The position numbers and the translations under genes are program-made. Of a stretch of DNA of 6,686 nucleotides, positions 1-5,934 are shown piece by piece. Under the pieces are notes generated by a model, which saw nothing but the letters and a program-made list of their open reading frames with translations, did no database searches and had not been told where the DNA came from. This stretch comes from an uncultured Sinobacteraceae bacterium (GTDB lineage Bacteria; Pseudomonadota; Gammaproteobacteria; Steroidobacterales; Steroidobacteraceae). Numbering within the stretch: the stretch's first letter is position 1; every line of letters starts with the position of its first letter. Location: positions 1 to 6,686 of the forward strand of contig CALEKY010000016.1 in the NCBI GenBank assembly GCA_937902995.1. The letters run 5' to 3'.

Positions 1-941
1 ATGCTCTTGACCGTCGACGTGCCGCTCGGGAGCTCAGGCGGCGGTGGCGGGGTTTGCGTGACTTTCGGAGGAAGCTCGCGCCGATTCGTGTTCGCGGCGT
101 TCCCGCTCAGCTTCGCGTCGATCGCTGCGAGGCGCTGCGCGATCTCGAGCGCGGATTTCCCGCGGAGCTGGTCGAGTTCGGCCGGATGCTGGACGAGATG
201 GCGAGCGATCCACAGGTCGCGCGGATGGCCTTTCAGGAGATCGACCACCTGCTGCGGGATGTCGACCGGCGCCGTGATGACCTCATCCCATGCGCCCGGG
301 CCGAATTCGGCCTCGAACTTCGCGCGTCGCGCCTCGAATGCGCGGCGGGCTTCCTCGGCCGCTTGCTGCTGCTGCCGAAGCTGCTCCTGCTGCTCGCGCT
401 CGGCGAGCGCTTTCTTCAGCTTCTGCTCGACGAGATAGTCGGTGTAGGCCTCGATGTCATTGTCGAAGTCGGCGAGCGTCTTCGGCTGCGCATCGGGCTG
501 CACCGATTCGCCGGCCATGTACTGCTGGCTGATCGCCTGTGCAGTCTGCGGCTGAAGCTGACGCAGTAGAGCGGTGAATTCGGCGAGAGCTTGCCTGCGG
601 CCCCTCTCTTCGGCTCGCGTGAGCCGTTTCCGCATCCAGGGTTCGAGCTTGCGATCACGGTCATCGTGATCGTCTCGATCGTCATCGCCCTGATGCTCCG
701 CCTCGGAGGCAGTGGCGTCGGGTTTCCCCTGTTCGTCCGCTGGGGCAGCGTCGGAGTCCGGCTTTTTCCCGTCGGGCGTTGCGCCCGCAGGCGGCGGAGT
801 GGCCGTTTCCGCTTGCTTGAACTGGCTCAGAATGCCGGTGTCGGTTGATTTCAGCTCGGGCTCATTCGCCTGCGCCTGAGGCGCGGCGTTTGTGGCCTGA
901 GCATCCGCGGCCGACTCCGCGTGAGTGGCAGTAGTAGTCAT
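1..941 (-). CDS. Scaffolding (capsid assembly) protein candidate, 3' end cut by window edge
   Basis: A reading frame opens with ATG at 941-939 and stays open for 313 codons to position 3, so the C-terminus is missing. GAGGG sits only 3 bases before the ATG. Visible layout: residues 1-80 are low-complexity and rich in Ala, Gln, Pro and Thr; residues 80-98 are a dense acidic patch (DDDRDDHDDRDR); residues 100-120 are basic and helical; residues 165-212 form a charged, Gln-rich predicted coiled coil (EREQQEQLRQQQQ); residues 213-275 are globular (FGPGAWDEV, DLWIARHLVQHP); a five-proline run lies at 298-302. An elongated, charged, helical protein placed after portal is typical of scaffolding proteins, which chaperone coat protein around the portal and then leave the procapsid. 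The assignment rests on position and composition, not on a recognised motif. A virion protein or protease-scaffold fusion is possible, but no protease motif is visible. Confidence 0.75.
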   Translation of the reverse strand, partial: MTTTATHAESAADAQATNAAPQAQANEPELKSTDTGILSQFKQAETATPPPAGATPDGKKPDSDAAPADEQGKPDATASEAEHQGDDDRDDHDDRDRKLEPWMRKRLTRAEERGRRQALAEFTALLRQLQPQTAQAISQQYMAGESVQPDAQPKTLADFDNDIEAYTDYLVEQKLKKALAEREQQEQLRQQQQAAEEARRAFEARRAKFEAEFGPGAWDEVITAPVDIPQQVVDLLKGHPRDLWIARHLVQHPAELDQLRGKSALEIAQRLAAIDAKLSGNAANTNRRELPPKVTQTPPPPPELPSGTSTVKS

Positions 942-955
942 GGTCCCTCGCGTGG

Positions 956-1228
956 TCAAGGTTCAATGTTTGACGTTTCGCCCATTGGGGGCGTGAAAGG
1001 TGGCATCCCGCCGACGACGCGCGAGATGCTCTCGGCGGTCTGCGCCTGCGTGCGCTCGATGTCGGCAGGCGTCGTCGCGCGGATGCGCTCGGCCTCCGCG
1101 GCCGTCTTGTCCGCTTGCGCAGCACGAAGCATTGCGTCGGCGACGTCCTTGGGGTTTGGCGTCGCCGGCTCGGTGGGCGGCTGTGCCTGAGTATCCGTAG
1201 CCGACGCTACGTTAGCTTCGTCTGTCAT
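956..1228 (-). CDS. 90-residue protein homologous to the portal C-terminal tail
   Basis: No named family is recognised. The start ATG at 1228-1226 is preferred because AGAGGG lies 4 bases upstream; an in-frame ATG at 1318 has no ribosome binding site. Residues 1-24 are low-complexity (Ala, Thr, Gln, Pro). Residues 25-77 align without gaps to portal residues 595-647 with 36 of 53 identical by hand count, sharing NPKDVADA, ATTPA and TAESI; both then end in a short proline-rich stretch containing PPM. The middle is predicted to be a long charged helix. The gene ends 14 bases before the scaffold start and follows portal after a gap, so it is probably co-expressed with head assembly genes. A role in portal or scaffold contact is inference only. 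The duplication is not recent, since synonymous positions differ (for example AACCCCAAG against AATCCGAAG). Confidence 0.72.
   Translation of the reverse strand: MTDEANVASATDTQAQPPTEPATPNPKDVADAMLRAAQADKTAAEAERIRATTPADIERTQAQTAESISRVVGGMPPFTPPMGETSNIEP
998..1156 (-). repeat. Stand-alone copy of the portal tail module
   Basis: Codons for residues 25-77 of the 90-residue protein. The translation matches portal residues 595-647 without gaps; the DNA differs at many third positions, so similarity is kept at the protein level. Confidence 0.75.
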
Positions 1229-1420
1229 ATAGCCCTCTTCGATTGAGTCTGCAACGTCGCCAACTTTTGATCTAAACTCCTGCGTGGGCTGCCTTCCGAA
1301 TCCATGCGCGCTGAACATGATGGGTTTGGGTGCTCAGCTAATCACAAGCGCACCGGCGGGACCGGATAAGCGATGTGGCATCAATGGCTGTCGCGACGGT
1401 TCATTGGGGCAGCCCACCCC
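1229..1420 (-). other. Gap between portal and the 90-residue gene, with a 10-bp inverted repeat
   Basis: This 192-base stretch holds no supported gene and is the largest gap in an otherwise closely packed window. The sequence GTGGGCTGCC at 1284-1293 on the plus strand is the exact reverse complement of GGCAGCCCAC at 1408-1417, so the two ends of the gap could pair across a 114-base loop. An open frame continues upstream of the 90-residue gene to an in-frame TGA near 1335, but it has no start signal. I see no strong sigma-70 promoter and no stem followed by a T-run. It could be an untranslated leader, a control region, or the remains of the duplication that produced the 90-residue gene. Confidence 0.45.
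1233..1238 (-). promoter_or_regulatory. Ribosome binding site deciding the 90-residue protein start
   Basis: On the minus strand AGAGGG is followed by CTAT and then ATG at 1228. This is the only purine-rich site near an in-frame start and places the start at 1228 rather than 1318. Confidence 0.6.
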
Positions 1421-3400
1421 TCACACCATCGGCGGCGCTGTCGGCGGCAACAACGCCGCAGGCGGCACCGCTCCCATTACGCGCGTAATCGACTCGGCCG
1501 TCTCGGCGTTCGTTTTCTCGACCTGCGCCGGTGTCGTCGCCATGATCTGCTGAGCTTGTGCAATGGTCTTTTGCGCTTGCGCGGCCTTGAGCTCAGCATC
1601 AGCAACGTCCTTCGGATTCGGCGGCGGAGGTGGAGGTGGCGGCGGATCGTTCTCGCCCGGCTCGAGCAAGCCTTGCGCGACGAGGACGCGACGCACGGCC
1701 GTGACGAACTCGTCGATCCCCGGCAGGTCGAGGTTCTTGACGAGCAGGTATTGCGCGAGCGCGCCGATCGGACCGCCTGCAGCGGAGAGCGCTTCGGCCG
1801 CCTCGGCGATCTCCATGCGCTGCGTCTCGAAGGACTTGCCGGTCGTGACGGTGATGTCGAACTTGCCGCGGCTGAGGTCATTCAAGATGACCTCTTGGCC
1901 AGTCTCTTCGTCGATGATCGGCTGGTTGATGCGGTAGAACTTCTCCGCACCGTCCTCTCCGAGAACGCGAATCGTGCGCGTCGAGTCGTACACCTTCGGG
2001 ATCAGATCGACCAAAACCTCGCCGGTGAACTGCAGCGCCTTCATGTGGTTGTCGATGAAGATGTAATTCGCGATGTCCGCTTCGCGTTGGCGAGCGATGA
2101 TCGCTCGTCCGCTCGTCTCGTTGCCGCGCGCCCCGAGCGACGCGTCGTAGATGCCCGTTGTCGCCTTGAGCTCGTCGATCGAGATCGCCGACAGGTTCGC
2201 GAATGCCGCCGGGAACTGCGCGGGGGGCTCACGTGTCGGGCGCGCTTGAGGCGCTGAAGGATCGACGTTGTATAGCAATACCGGCGGGTCATCGTATCCG
2301 AGCCGCTCGTAGTACGACTGCAGTCCCTCAATCATCTTCGGTGTCGCAGTCAGCGGCGAATTCGGCATCTTCGCGACGACTTCGATGAGCGTCGACAGCT
2401 CGAAGTTGTGCACCATCTGCGCGTCGCGGCCGTAGCGCGTCATCCCGGAGTAGTATTCCTTCCCGTCGACGACGTGGAATTCACCCCAGTTGATGATGAG
2501 CGGAATGTACTTACCCGGCCAGTCGATGACTTCCGTCAGTCGCTCGCGTCCTGAGATAAGGCAGCACTTCACCACATCGACCGTAATCTCGCGCATCTGC
2601 ACGATCGTGATGCCCTGACGTGCAGCTTCCGGCGCAATCGGATCGAACTCGACGGCATCCACGATGCGGCCATCGTTGAGCAGGTAGATGAGCTTTCGCT
2701 TCGGCTCCTTCCACCAGTACTGCGCGATGCGCACCTCGTCCTCGTACCACCAGTAACGCTCGTTCGGCGCAATCCCATCGCCAAACGGCACGACTTCTCG
2801 CCCTGGATAGAGTTCCTTGAACTTGTCGCGAGAGATGAGCGTCGACTTGAAGGCATAGCGAGCATCGCGGCGGAAGAAGTCCCTCGCCGCGGGGTCGAAC
2901 ACGACGGAGTACGGGTCTAGGATCGGCGCAATCAGCAGGCACTTGTCGAAGCCATCCTCGCGTTCGTACTCCATCTTGATCTCCCAGGCGCCGCGGCCGG
3001 CGACGCACGCCCAGGTGAACCCGAGGTCGTACGCGATCTTCGCGTGAGAGACGGCCTCGATATTGCGAATGAGGCCCTGGTATATCTCAGCGAGTGTGCG
3101 GTCCTCGTCTTCGGTCGGCCGCAGCTTGATCTGCGGGCGATTCTGCAACTGCTCGCCCGTCACGCGCCGGATCATCTGCCGGATGCGGTTGAACTCGTAG
3201 CACGGTCGATTACGACGCTTCAACGCGAGATGGTTGTCCCACTGATGGCCCGGGATCATCGCGAATTTGTAGTCGCTGATGGCCTTCTGGCGCAGATCCG
3301 ACTGATGCTGCTCGGCCTCCTCGAATTTCTCGCAAGCCTCGCGCACGAAGTCGCGATCCGACGTCGGCTGCTTGGTGCTTTTTGCGTCTTTGCGTGCCAT
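1421..3400 (-). CDS. Portal protein, P22-like
   Basis: The 659-residue product resembles P22-type portals (P22 gp1 is about 725 residues). A ring of portal subunits at one capsid vertex is the channel for DNA packaging and ejection and the docking site for terminase and tail. Seen in the sequence: an N-terminal helical region; RRNRPCYEFNRI near residues 62-73; NRPQIKLRP near 87-95; an aromatic GFTWACVAGRGAWEIKMEY segment at 127-145; LDPYSVVFDPAARD at 161-174. These fit the family pattern of a conserved N-terminal half. Near 410-440 is the stretch TTGIYDASLGARGNETSGRA, also characteristic of portals. Residues 586-594 are nine consecutive prolines, followed by a predicted helical tail (595-647) that recurs in the next gene. 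The ATG at 3400 lies one base after the large terminase stop, which suggests translational coupling; its own ribosome binding site is weak. Confidence 0.9.
   Translation of the reverse strand: MARKDAKSTKQPTSDRDFVREACEKFEEAEQHQSDLRQKAISDYKFAMIPGHQWDNHLALKRRNRPCYEFNRIRQMIRRVTGEQLQNRPQIKLRPTEDEDRTLAEIYQGLIRNIEAVSHAKIAYDLGFTWACVAGRGAWEIKMEYEREDGFDKCLLIAPILDPYSVVFDPAARDFFRRDARYAFKSTLISRDKFKELYPGREVVPFGDGIAPNERYWWYEDEVRIAQYWWKEPKRKLIYLLNDGRIVDAVEFDPIAPEAARQGITIVQMREITVDVVKCCLISGRERLTEVIDWPGKYIPLIINWGEFHVVDGKEYYSGMTRYGRDAQMVHNFELSTLIEVVAKMPNSPLTATPKMIEGLQSYYERLGYDDPPVLLYNVDPSAPQARPTREPPAQFPAAFANLSAISIDELKATTGIYDASLGARGNETSGRAIIARQREADIANYIFIDNHMKALQFTGEVLVDLIPKVYDSTRTIRVLGEDGAEKFYRINQPIIDEETGQEVILNDLSRGKFDITVTTGKSFETQRMEIAEAAEALSAAGGPIGALAQYLLVKNLDLPGIDEFVTAVRRVLVAQGLLEPGENDPPPPPPPPPNPKDVADAELKAAQAQKTIAQAQQIMATTPAQVEKTNAETAESITRVMGAVPPAALLPPTAPPMV
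1460..1645 (-). repeat. Portal copy of the duplicated tail module, with nine-proline linker
   Basis: Codons at 1619-1645 encode nine prolines (portal residues 586-594), and codons at 1460-1618 encode the 53-residue helical module repeated in the downstream gene. The proline run probably separates the module from the portal body. Confidence 0.75.
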
Positions 3401-3401
3401 G

Positions 3402-4787
3402 TCAGTAGTCCGGGAACGTCAGCGATGGCGCGTACCCGCGCGTGAACTGGGTCGGTAGTGCAATCGGAAGCGGCTCTTTCGGGCGGCCGAGCTCATCGAA
3501 CACTTGGTCAGCGCAGATGCACGCCAGGCCAAATGCATCGGCTGCGTGCGACGACCAATCGTGCTCAGGCCCCAGACCGATGTTGCGCGTTTCGTCACGC
3601 TTCTCGTGATACCAGCCGAGCGCCTCGATACCTGCCGCGCACGTCGGCTGCGTTTCCCAATCGGCGTCTTCAGGCGCGTTGAACCAGATCGACGGGAACC
3701 AGCGACGGCCAGCCTCGATACGGAGTTTAGCCGCGCCTGCGCCCTGATTCGGGATGACGGTGACGGTGTAGCCGGCTGAGCGAAACGCAGAGGCAAACGA
3801 CACGTCGTGCACACGATCATGCGTGTCGCCATCGTGCGGCAAATACACCTGACAGCGCTGCGGCGTATATCCACGCGATCGCATCCATTCCAGATGCGTT
3901 GCCAGCGGCTGACCAACCGCCTCGTAGTAATCGAGCGCGCGAATCTCGCGACCGACGAATTGCATGATCCACATCGCGAATGCGTCAGCTCGTGCGCCTG
4001 TCCCACCCAGGTCGCAGAACGCGCGCAGAGTCAGCAACGGATCCGCTGCTACGCGCCCGATTCGCCGCTGCTCGCGCGCTTCGGCGATGTGCTTGGCATA
4101 GTAAGCGCCTGACAGCACGCGCGCATACTCGCCCTCCCACACATGCGGGTAGAGCTCGGGCTGTGTGCGCAGGAAGTCCTGCCGCTCGCGCTCGAGCTCG
4201 TCGTTCCAGAACGGGTTGTCGCGCCAATTGGCGCGCACGACGATCGCACCGCTCGGCAGTAACGGACCGCGTAGCAACAGCTCGATTGCGTCTGTCGGGC
4301 GAGACGGATTCCACGAAAACCATCGCTCAGCACCCGGCGCACGCAGCGTGGGGCGCAGCAAGTTGATCGAGTGCATCGTCGCGGTGTGCGCTTCCTCCCA
4401 CCATGCACGCTTGAAGCCTTCGAGCGACTTGATCGAGTCCGCCGTGTAATCCCGCATGCCCTTGAAGATGATCACGCCATCACCTGGCGTCGTGATGCGC
4501 TCTTGGTAGATTTTGAACCCGTCGCGCTCGCCTAGGCCGAACGCCGCGAGCTTCTGCTCGATGAGATGCTTGCTAGACTGCGTGAGATCTCGCTGAACCT
4601 CGCGAATACAGATAGCGCGCAGTCCTTCGCCACCGTTGCTGCCCGGTTCAGCGAGCGCATCCTCGATGAGTTGCTCGGCGAAGAAATGCGATTTCCCGGA
4701 CGCGCGGCCACCGTACGCGCCCTTGTACGGCGCCGGCTCGAGCAGCGGCTCGAAGACCTTAGCTACCTTGCGTCTCAGCACCCGCAC
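3402..4787 (-). CDS. terL: Terminase large subunit (packaging ATPase and nuclease)
   Basis: This 461-residue protein is the DNA packaging motor: its N-terminal ATPase drives DNA into the procapsid through the portal and its C-terminal RNase H-like nuclease cuts the concatemer. Visible motifs: Walker A GGRASGKS at residues 26-33; Walker B with catalytic glutamate AWWEEAH at 128-134; the coupling motif SWNP at 158-161; and nuclease acidic residues in FCDLGG (D259), HDGD (D319/D321) and HAADAFG (D417). Length and P-loop resemble the PBSX/Sf6/P22 type, consistent with headful packaging. The longest start is GTG at 4787, overlapping the small terminase by 29 bases; the ribosome binding site is poor (AGAG 13 bases away), so a second GTG two codons later is possible. 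The N-terminus up to the P-loop is of normal length. The gene looks intact. Confidence 0.95.
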   Translation of the reverse strand: MRVLRRKVAKVFEPLLEPAPYKGAYGGRASGKSHFFAEQLIEDALAEPGSNGGEGLRAICIREVQRDLTQSSKHLIEQKLAAFGLGERDGFKIYQERITTPGDGVIIFKGMRDYTADSIKSLEGFKRAWWEEAHTATMHSINLLRPTLRAPGAERWFSWNPSRPTDAIELLLRGPLLPSGAIVVRANWRDNPFWNDELERERQDFLRTQPELYPHVWEGEYARVLSGAYYAKHIAEAREQRRIGRVAADPLLTLRAFCDLGGTGARADAFAMWIMQFVGREIRALDYYEAVGQPLATHLEWMRSRGYTPQRCQVYLPHDGDTHDRVHDVSFASAFRSAGYTVTVIPNQGAGAAKLRIEAGRRWFPSIWFNAPEDADWETQPTCAAGIEALGWYHEKRDETRNIGLGPEHDWSSHAADAFGLACICADQVFDELGRPKEPLPIALPTQFTRGYAPSLTFPDY

Positions 4788-5106
4788 TGACGATCACCCG
4801 CTCTATTCGAGCAATGCTGACCGGACCGCCGTCCGGGCCGGAGTGCTCCATCTGGTCACGCTGGCCGAGCAGCTGCTTACCGAGCCAAATCATCATCGTG
4901 ACGTTGCCCTTCTTCGCCGCTTCCCACTGCATTCGGCGCAGGCTCGCTTTTGCGTGTTGTTTCCCCTCCTTTAGGGCGTCCGCAAAACGGCGCGTGAGGG
5001 TGTCCGGAGAGCACTTGAGGACAGCAGCTATCTCCTCGTGCGTACAGCCGATGCCTGCCAATGCACGCACTTGCTCGGGATCGATTTTCTTGCGTGGACG
5101 ACCCAT
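4759..5106 (-). CDS. terS: Terminase small subunit
   Basis: The 115-residue product has the size and position of a small terminase, the DNA-recognition ring that selects the packaging site and regulates the large subunit. Residues 1-8 are basic (MGRPRKKI). Residues about 13-42 form a helix-turn-helix with the pattern ALAGIGCTHEEIAAVLKCS followed by DTLTRRF. Residues 43-85 are predicted helices for oligomerisation, ending in WLGKQLLGQRDQ, a common small terminase signature. The tail from 86 is Gly/Pro-rich and then a short hydrophobic segment (IERVIVSAG) that may contact TerL. The start is ATG with AAAAGG 3 bases upstream, 13 bases after the previous stop. The 3' end overlaps terL by 29 bases in another frame. 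The function is inferred from the helix-turn-helix plus the adjacent terL. Confidence 0.88.
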   Translation of the reverse strand: MGRPRKKIDPEQVRALAGIGCTHEEIAAVLKCSPDTLTRRFADALKEGKQHAKASLRRMQWEAAKKGNVTMMIWLGKQLLGQRDQMEHSGPDGGPVSIARIERVIVSAGAETQGS

Positions 5107-5119
5107 AAGCCTTTTAGAA

Positions 5120-5521
5120 TCAATAACTTACCGCCGGTGCCGTCACAGTGACACTTACCGGTCCGGTTTGGATTGGCGGGTCGTCGAAGTATCCGGAAGC
5201 CTCGCGCACCTCGACACGAAACACTTGCGTGAGGATCGAGCCATCGTCGAGCGTGGCGTCGCATCGCAGGTTAGCCCATCCGCAGAGCTGCGAGGCGTAC
5301 ATGATCGAGGTCTCGCGCCGGTCCTGGCTGATCTGGGCATCGGACATCACGCCGATTTCGGGCGCGTCGGTGCGCCATGTCGCGGATGACAGTAGGCGCT
5401 CACCGAGCGCGCCGTTGAAGTCGGCGACGTATCGCCGCTTCTCGAAGCGGTACAGGCGCGAGTGATGCGGGCTCGCGCGATCGTAGGCAGAGACGTAGGC
5501 CCGTGTCGCTCGGCTACTCAT
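5120..5521 (-). CDS. Beta-rich structural protein candidate (133 residues)
   Basis: No family is recognised with certainty. After a basic N-terminus (residues 1-32, Arg/Tyr-rich) the protein shows alternating hydrophobic strands: SATWRTDAPEIGVMS (46-60), TSIMYASQLCGWANLRCDATL (71-91) and ILTQVFRVEVRE (96-107), then a short tail. The W...P.I..MS...GWA.L...L.DG...V.V pattern is reminiscent of bacterial Ig-like (BIG2-type) domains, which occur in phage head decoration, tail adaptor and fibre proteins. The gene sits directly before the small terminase, 13 bases upstream, and starts with ATG at 5521 without a clear ribosome binding site. A virion head or tail component, such as a fibre-tail adaptor, is the likeliest role, but this is inference from fold-like patterns and location. 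Confidence 0.75.
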   Translation of the reverse strand: MSSRATRAYVSAYDRASPHHSRLYRFEKRRYVADFNGALGERLLSSATWRTDAPEIGVMSDAQISQDRRETSIMYASQLCGWANLRCDATLDDGSILTQVFRVEVREASGYFDDPPIQTGPVSVTVTAPAVSY

Positions 5522-5532
5522 GGCGCGTAAGC

Positions 5533-5742
5533 CTATGCGTGCGACGTTTCATGTGAAACGTCAATGCGTTGAGTCTCTGCCTCGATCTTCCGGCGAATGC
5601 GCGTAATCACCTGCGCCACGTACGCCGGCGTCAGCCCTGTCAACTGCGCGAGCTGCTTGTTCGTGAGCGCATTGGCGCGCCGCTGCGCCTCACGCTCGAG
5701 CAGTCGCATAGCCTCGGGTGTGATCTTTCTTGGCTTTGGCAT
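5533..5742 (-). CDS. Small helix-turn-helix DNA-binding protein
   Basis: The 69-residue protein is basic and mostly helical. Residues 27-47 form a clear helix-turn-helix: TNKQLAQLTGLTPAYVAQVI, with Ala at the usual position of helix one, Gly at the turn and the recognition helix in PAYVAQVI. It is followed by a basic helix (TRIRRKIEAE). Size and motif fit a Cro/XRE-like or sigma-region-4-like phage regulator. The ATG at 5742 gives a 53-base overlap with the preceding Cys4 gene; an alternative ATG at 5709 would keep the motif and cut the overlap to 20 bases. Neither has a good ribosome binding site, so translation may depend on coupling. Its last codons contain a 20-bp palindrome and the gene ends 11 bases before the next start. 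It may control the late genes downstream; the target is not known. Confidence 0.75.
   Translation of the reverse strand: MPKPRKITPEAMRLLEREAQRRANALTNKQLAQLTGLTPAYVAQVITRIRRKIEAETQRIDVSHETSHA
5543..5562. promoter_or_regulatory. Perfect 9-bp inverted repeat, parS-like operator candidate
   Basis: Arms GACGTTTCA and TGAAACGTC flank a two-base centre (TG on the plus strand). The inner 14 bases, GTTTCATGTGAAAC, differ at one base from the conserved bacterial parS core GTTTCACGTGAAAC. The site lies in codons for the C-terminal DVSHETS of the helix-turn-helix gene and 21 bases upstream of the next start codon. A two-base loop and no T-run argue against a terminator hairpin, so a site for a dimeric DNA-binding protein is more likely. 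A TTGACG (-35-like, 5 of 6) overlaps its upstream edge on the minus strand (5559-5564), but no acceptable -10 follows at 16-18 bases. Confidence 0.5.
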
Positions 5743-5932
5743 TGTCGTCGATGAGTTTTGCTCTGGCCATGCGCAATCTGCGCCCCCAACATGCCCGACA
5801 TGTGCGTTGCGGATGTCGCGTGACGACCTCGCAGCGCGCGGGCAACGTCTCCCTGCAGTCTCGGCAGACGAAACTCGGATCGCTCGCGGCCTTCGCCATG
5901 AAGCGCGCCTGTGCTTTCGACTTGGATGGCAT
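5690..5932 (-). CDS. Cys4 putative zinc-binding small protein (80 residues)
   Basis: Residues 1-21 (MPSKSKAQARFMAKAASDPSF) match a short N-terminal element seen in many small phage proteins that begin M-P-x-K-S-K-A-Q. They are followed by CRDC at residues 23-26 and CRAC at 45-48, a CxxC-x18-CxxC arrangement typical of a zinc ribbon or treble-clef finger, with an additional Cys at 34. The C-terminal third is basic and Ala/Lys-rich. The start at 5932 is chosen because GGGAG lies 8 bases upstream; an earlier TTG at 5947 would put that site inside the start. The gene begins 2 bases after the 57-residue ORF and overlaps the helix-turn-helix gene by 53 bases in another frame. A nucleic-acid-binding or host-takeover role is plausible; no specific function can be named. 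Confidence 0.72.
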   Translation of the reverse strand: MPSKSKAQARFMAKAASDPSFVCRDCRETLPARCEVVTRHPQRTCRACWGRRLRMARAKLIDDNAKAKKDHTRGYATARA

Positions 5933-5934
5933 TC

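Noticed and set aside
360..410. CTG/CAG-rich stretch as a DNA repeat array
   Set aside because: It is explained by Gln/Glu-rich coiled-coil codons in the scaffold candidate; units are irregular.
54..569. Plus-strand 171-residue frame and other plus-strand frames along the whole window
   Set aside because: They are antisense to well-supported minus-strand genes, with Arg/Leu-rich composition typical of shadow frames in GC-rich DNA and no convincing ribosome binding sites.
760..775. A-run in the scaffold gene (GGGAAAAAG) as programmed frameshift site
   Set aside because: It does not fit the X XXY YYZ pattern in frame and no alternative frame continues as a plausible protein.
1226..1254. TTGCAG, 17 bases, TATATG as a sigma-70 promoter
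   Set aside because: The -35 matches only 3 of 6 and the -10 would overlap the start codon of the 90-residue gene, making a leaderless message unlikely given its ribosome binding site.
956..1318. 120-residue version of the portal-tail paralogue starting at 1318
   Set aside because: There is no ribosome binding site at 1318 and a good one at 1228. The extra 30 residues cannot be excluded without comparison.
1403..1423. GGGG...CCCC stem after the portal stop as terminator
   Set aside because: The stem is only 4 bp and no T-run follows on the minus strand.
1371..2257. Plus-strand 294-residue frame opposite the portal gene
   Set aside because: It is long but mirrors the codon-position GC bias of the portal gene; the product is an Arg-rich repeatless sequence without motifs.
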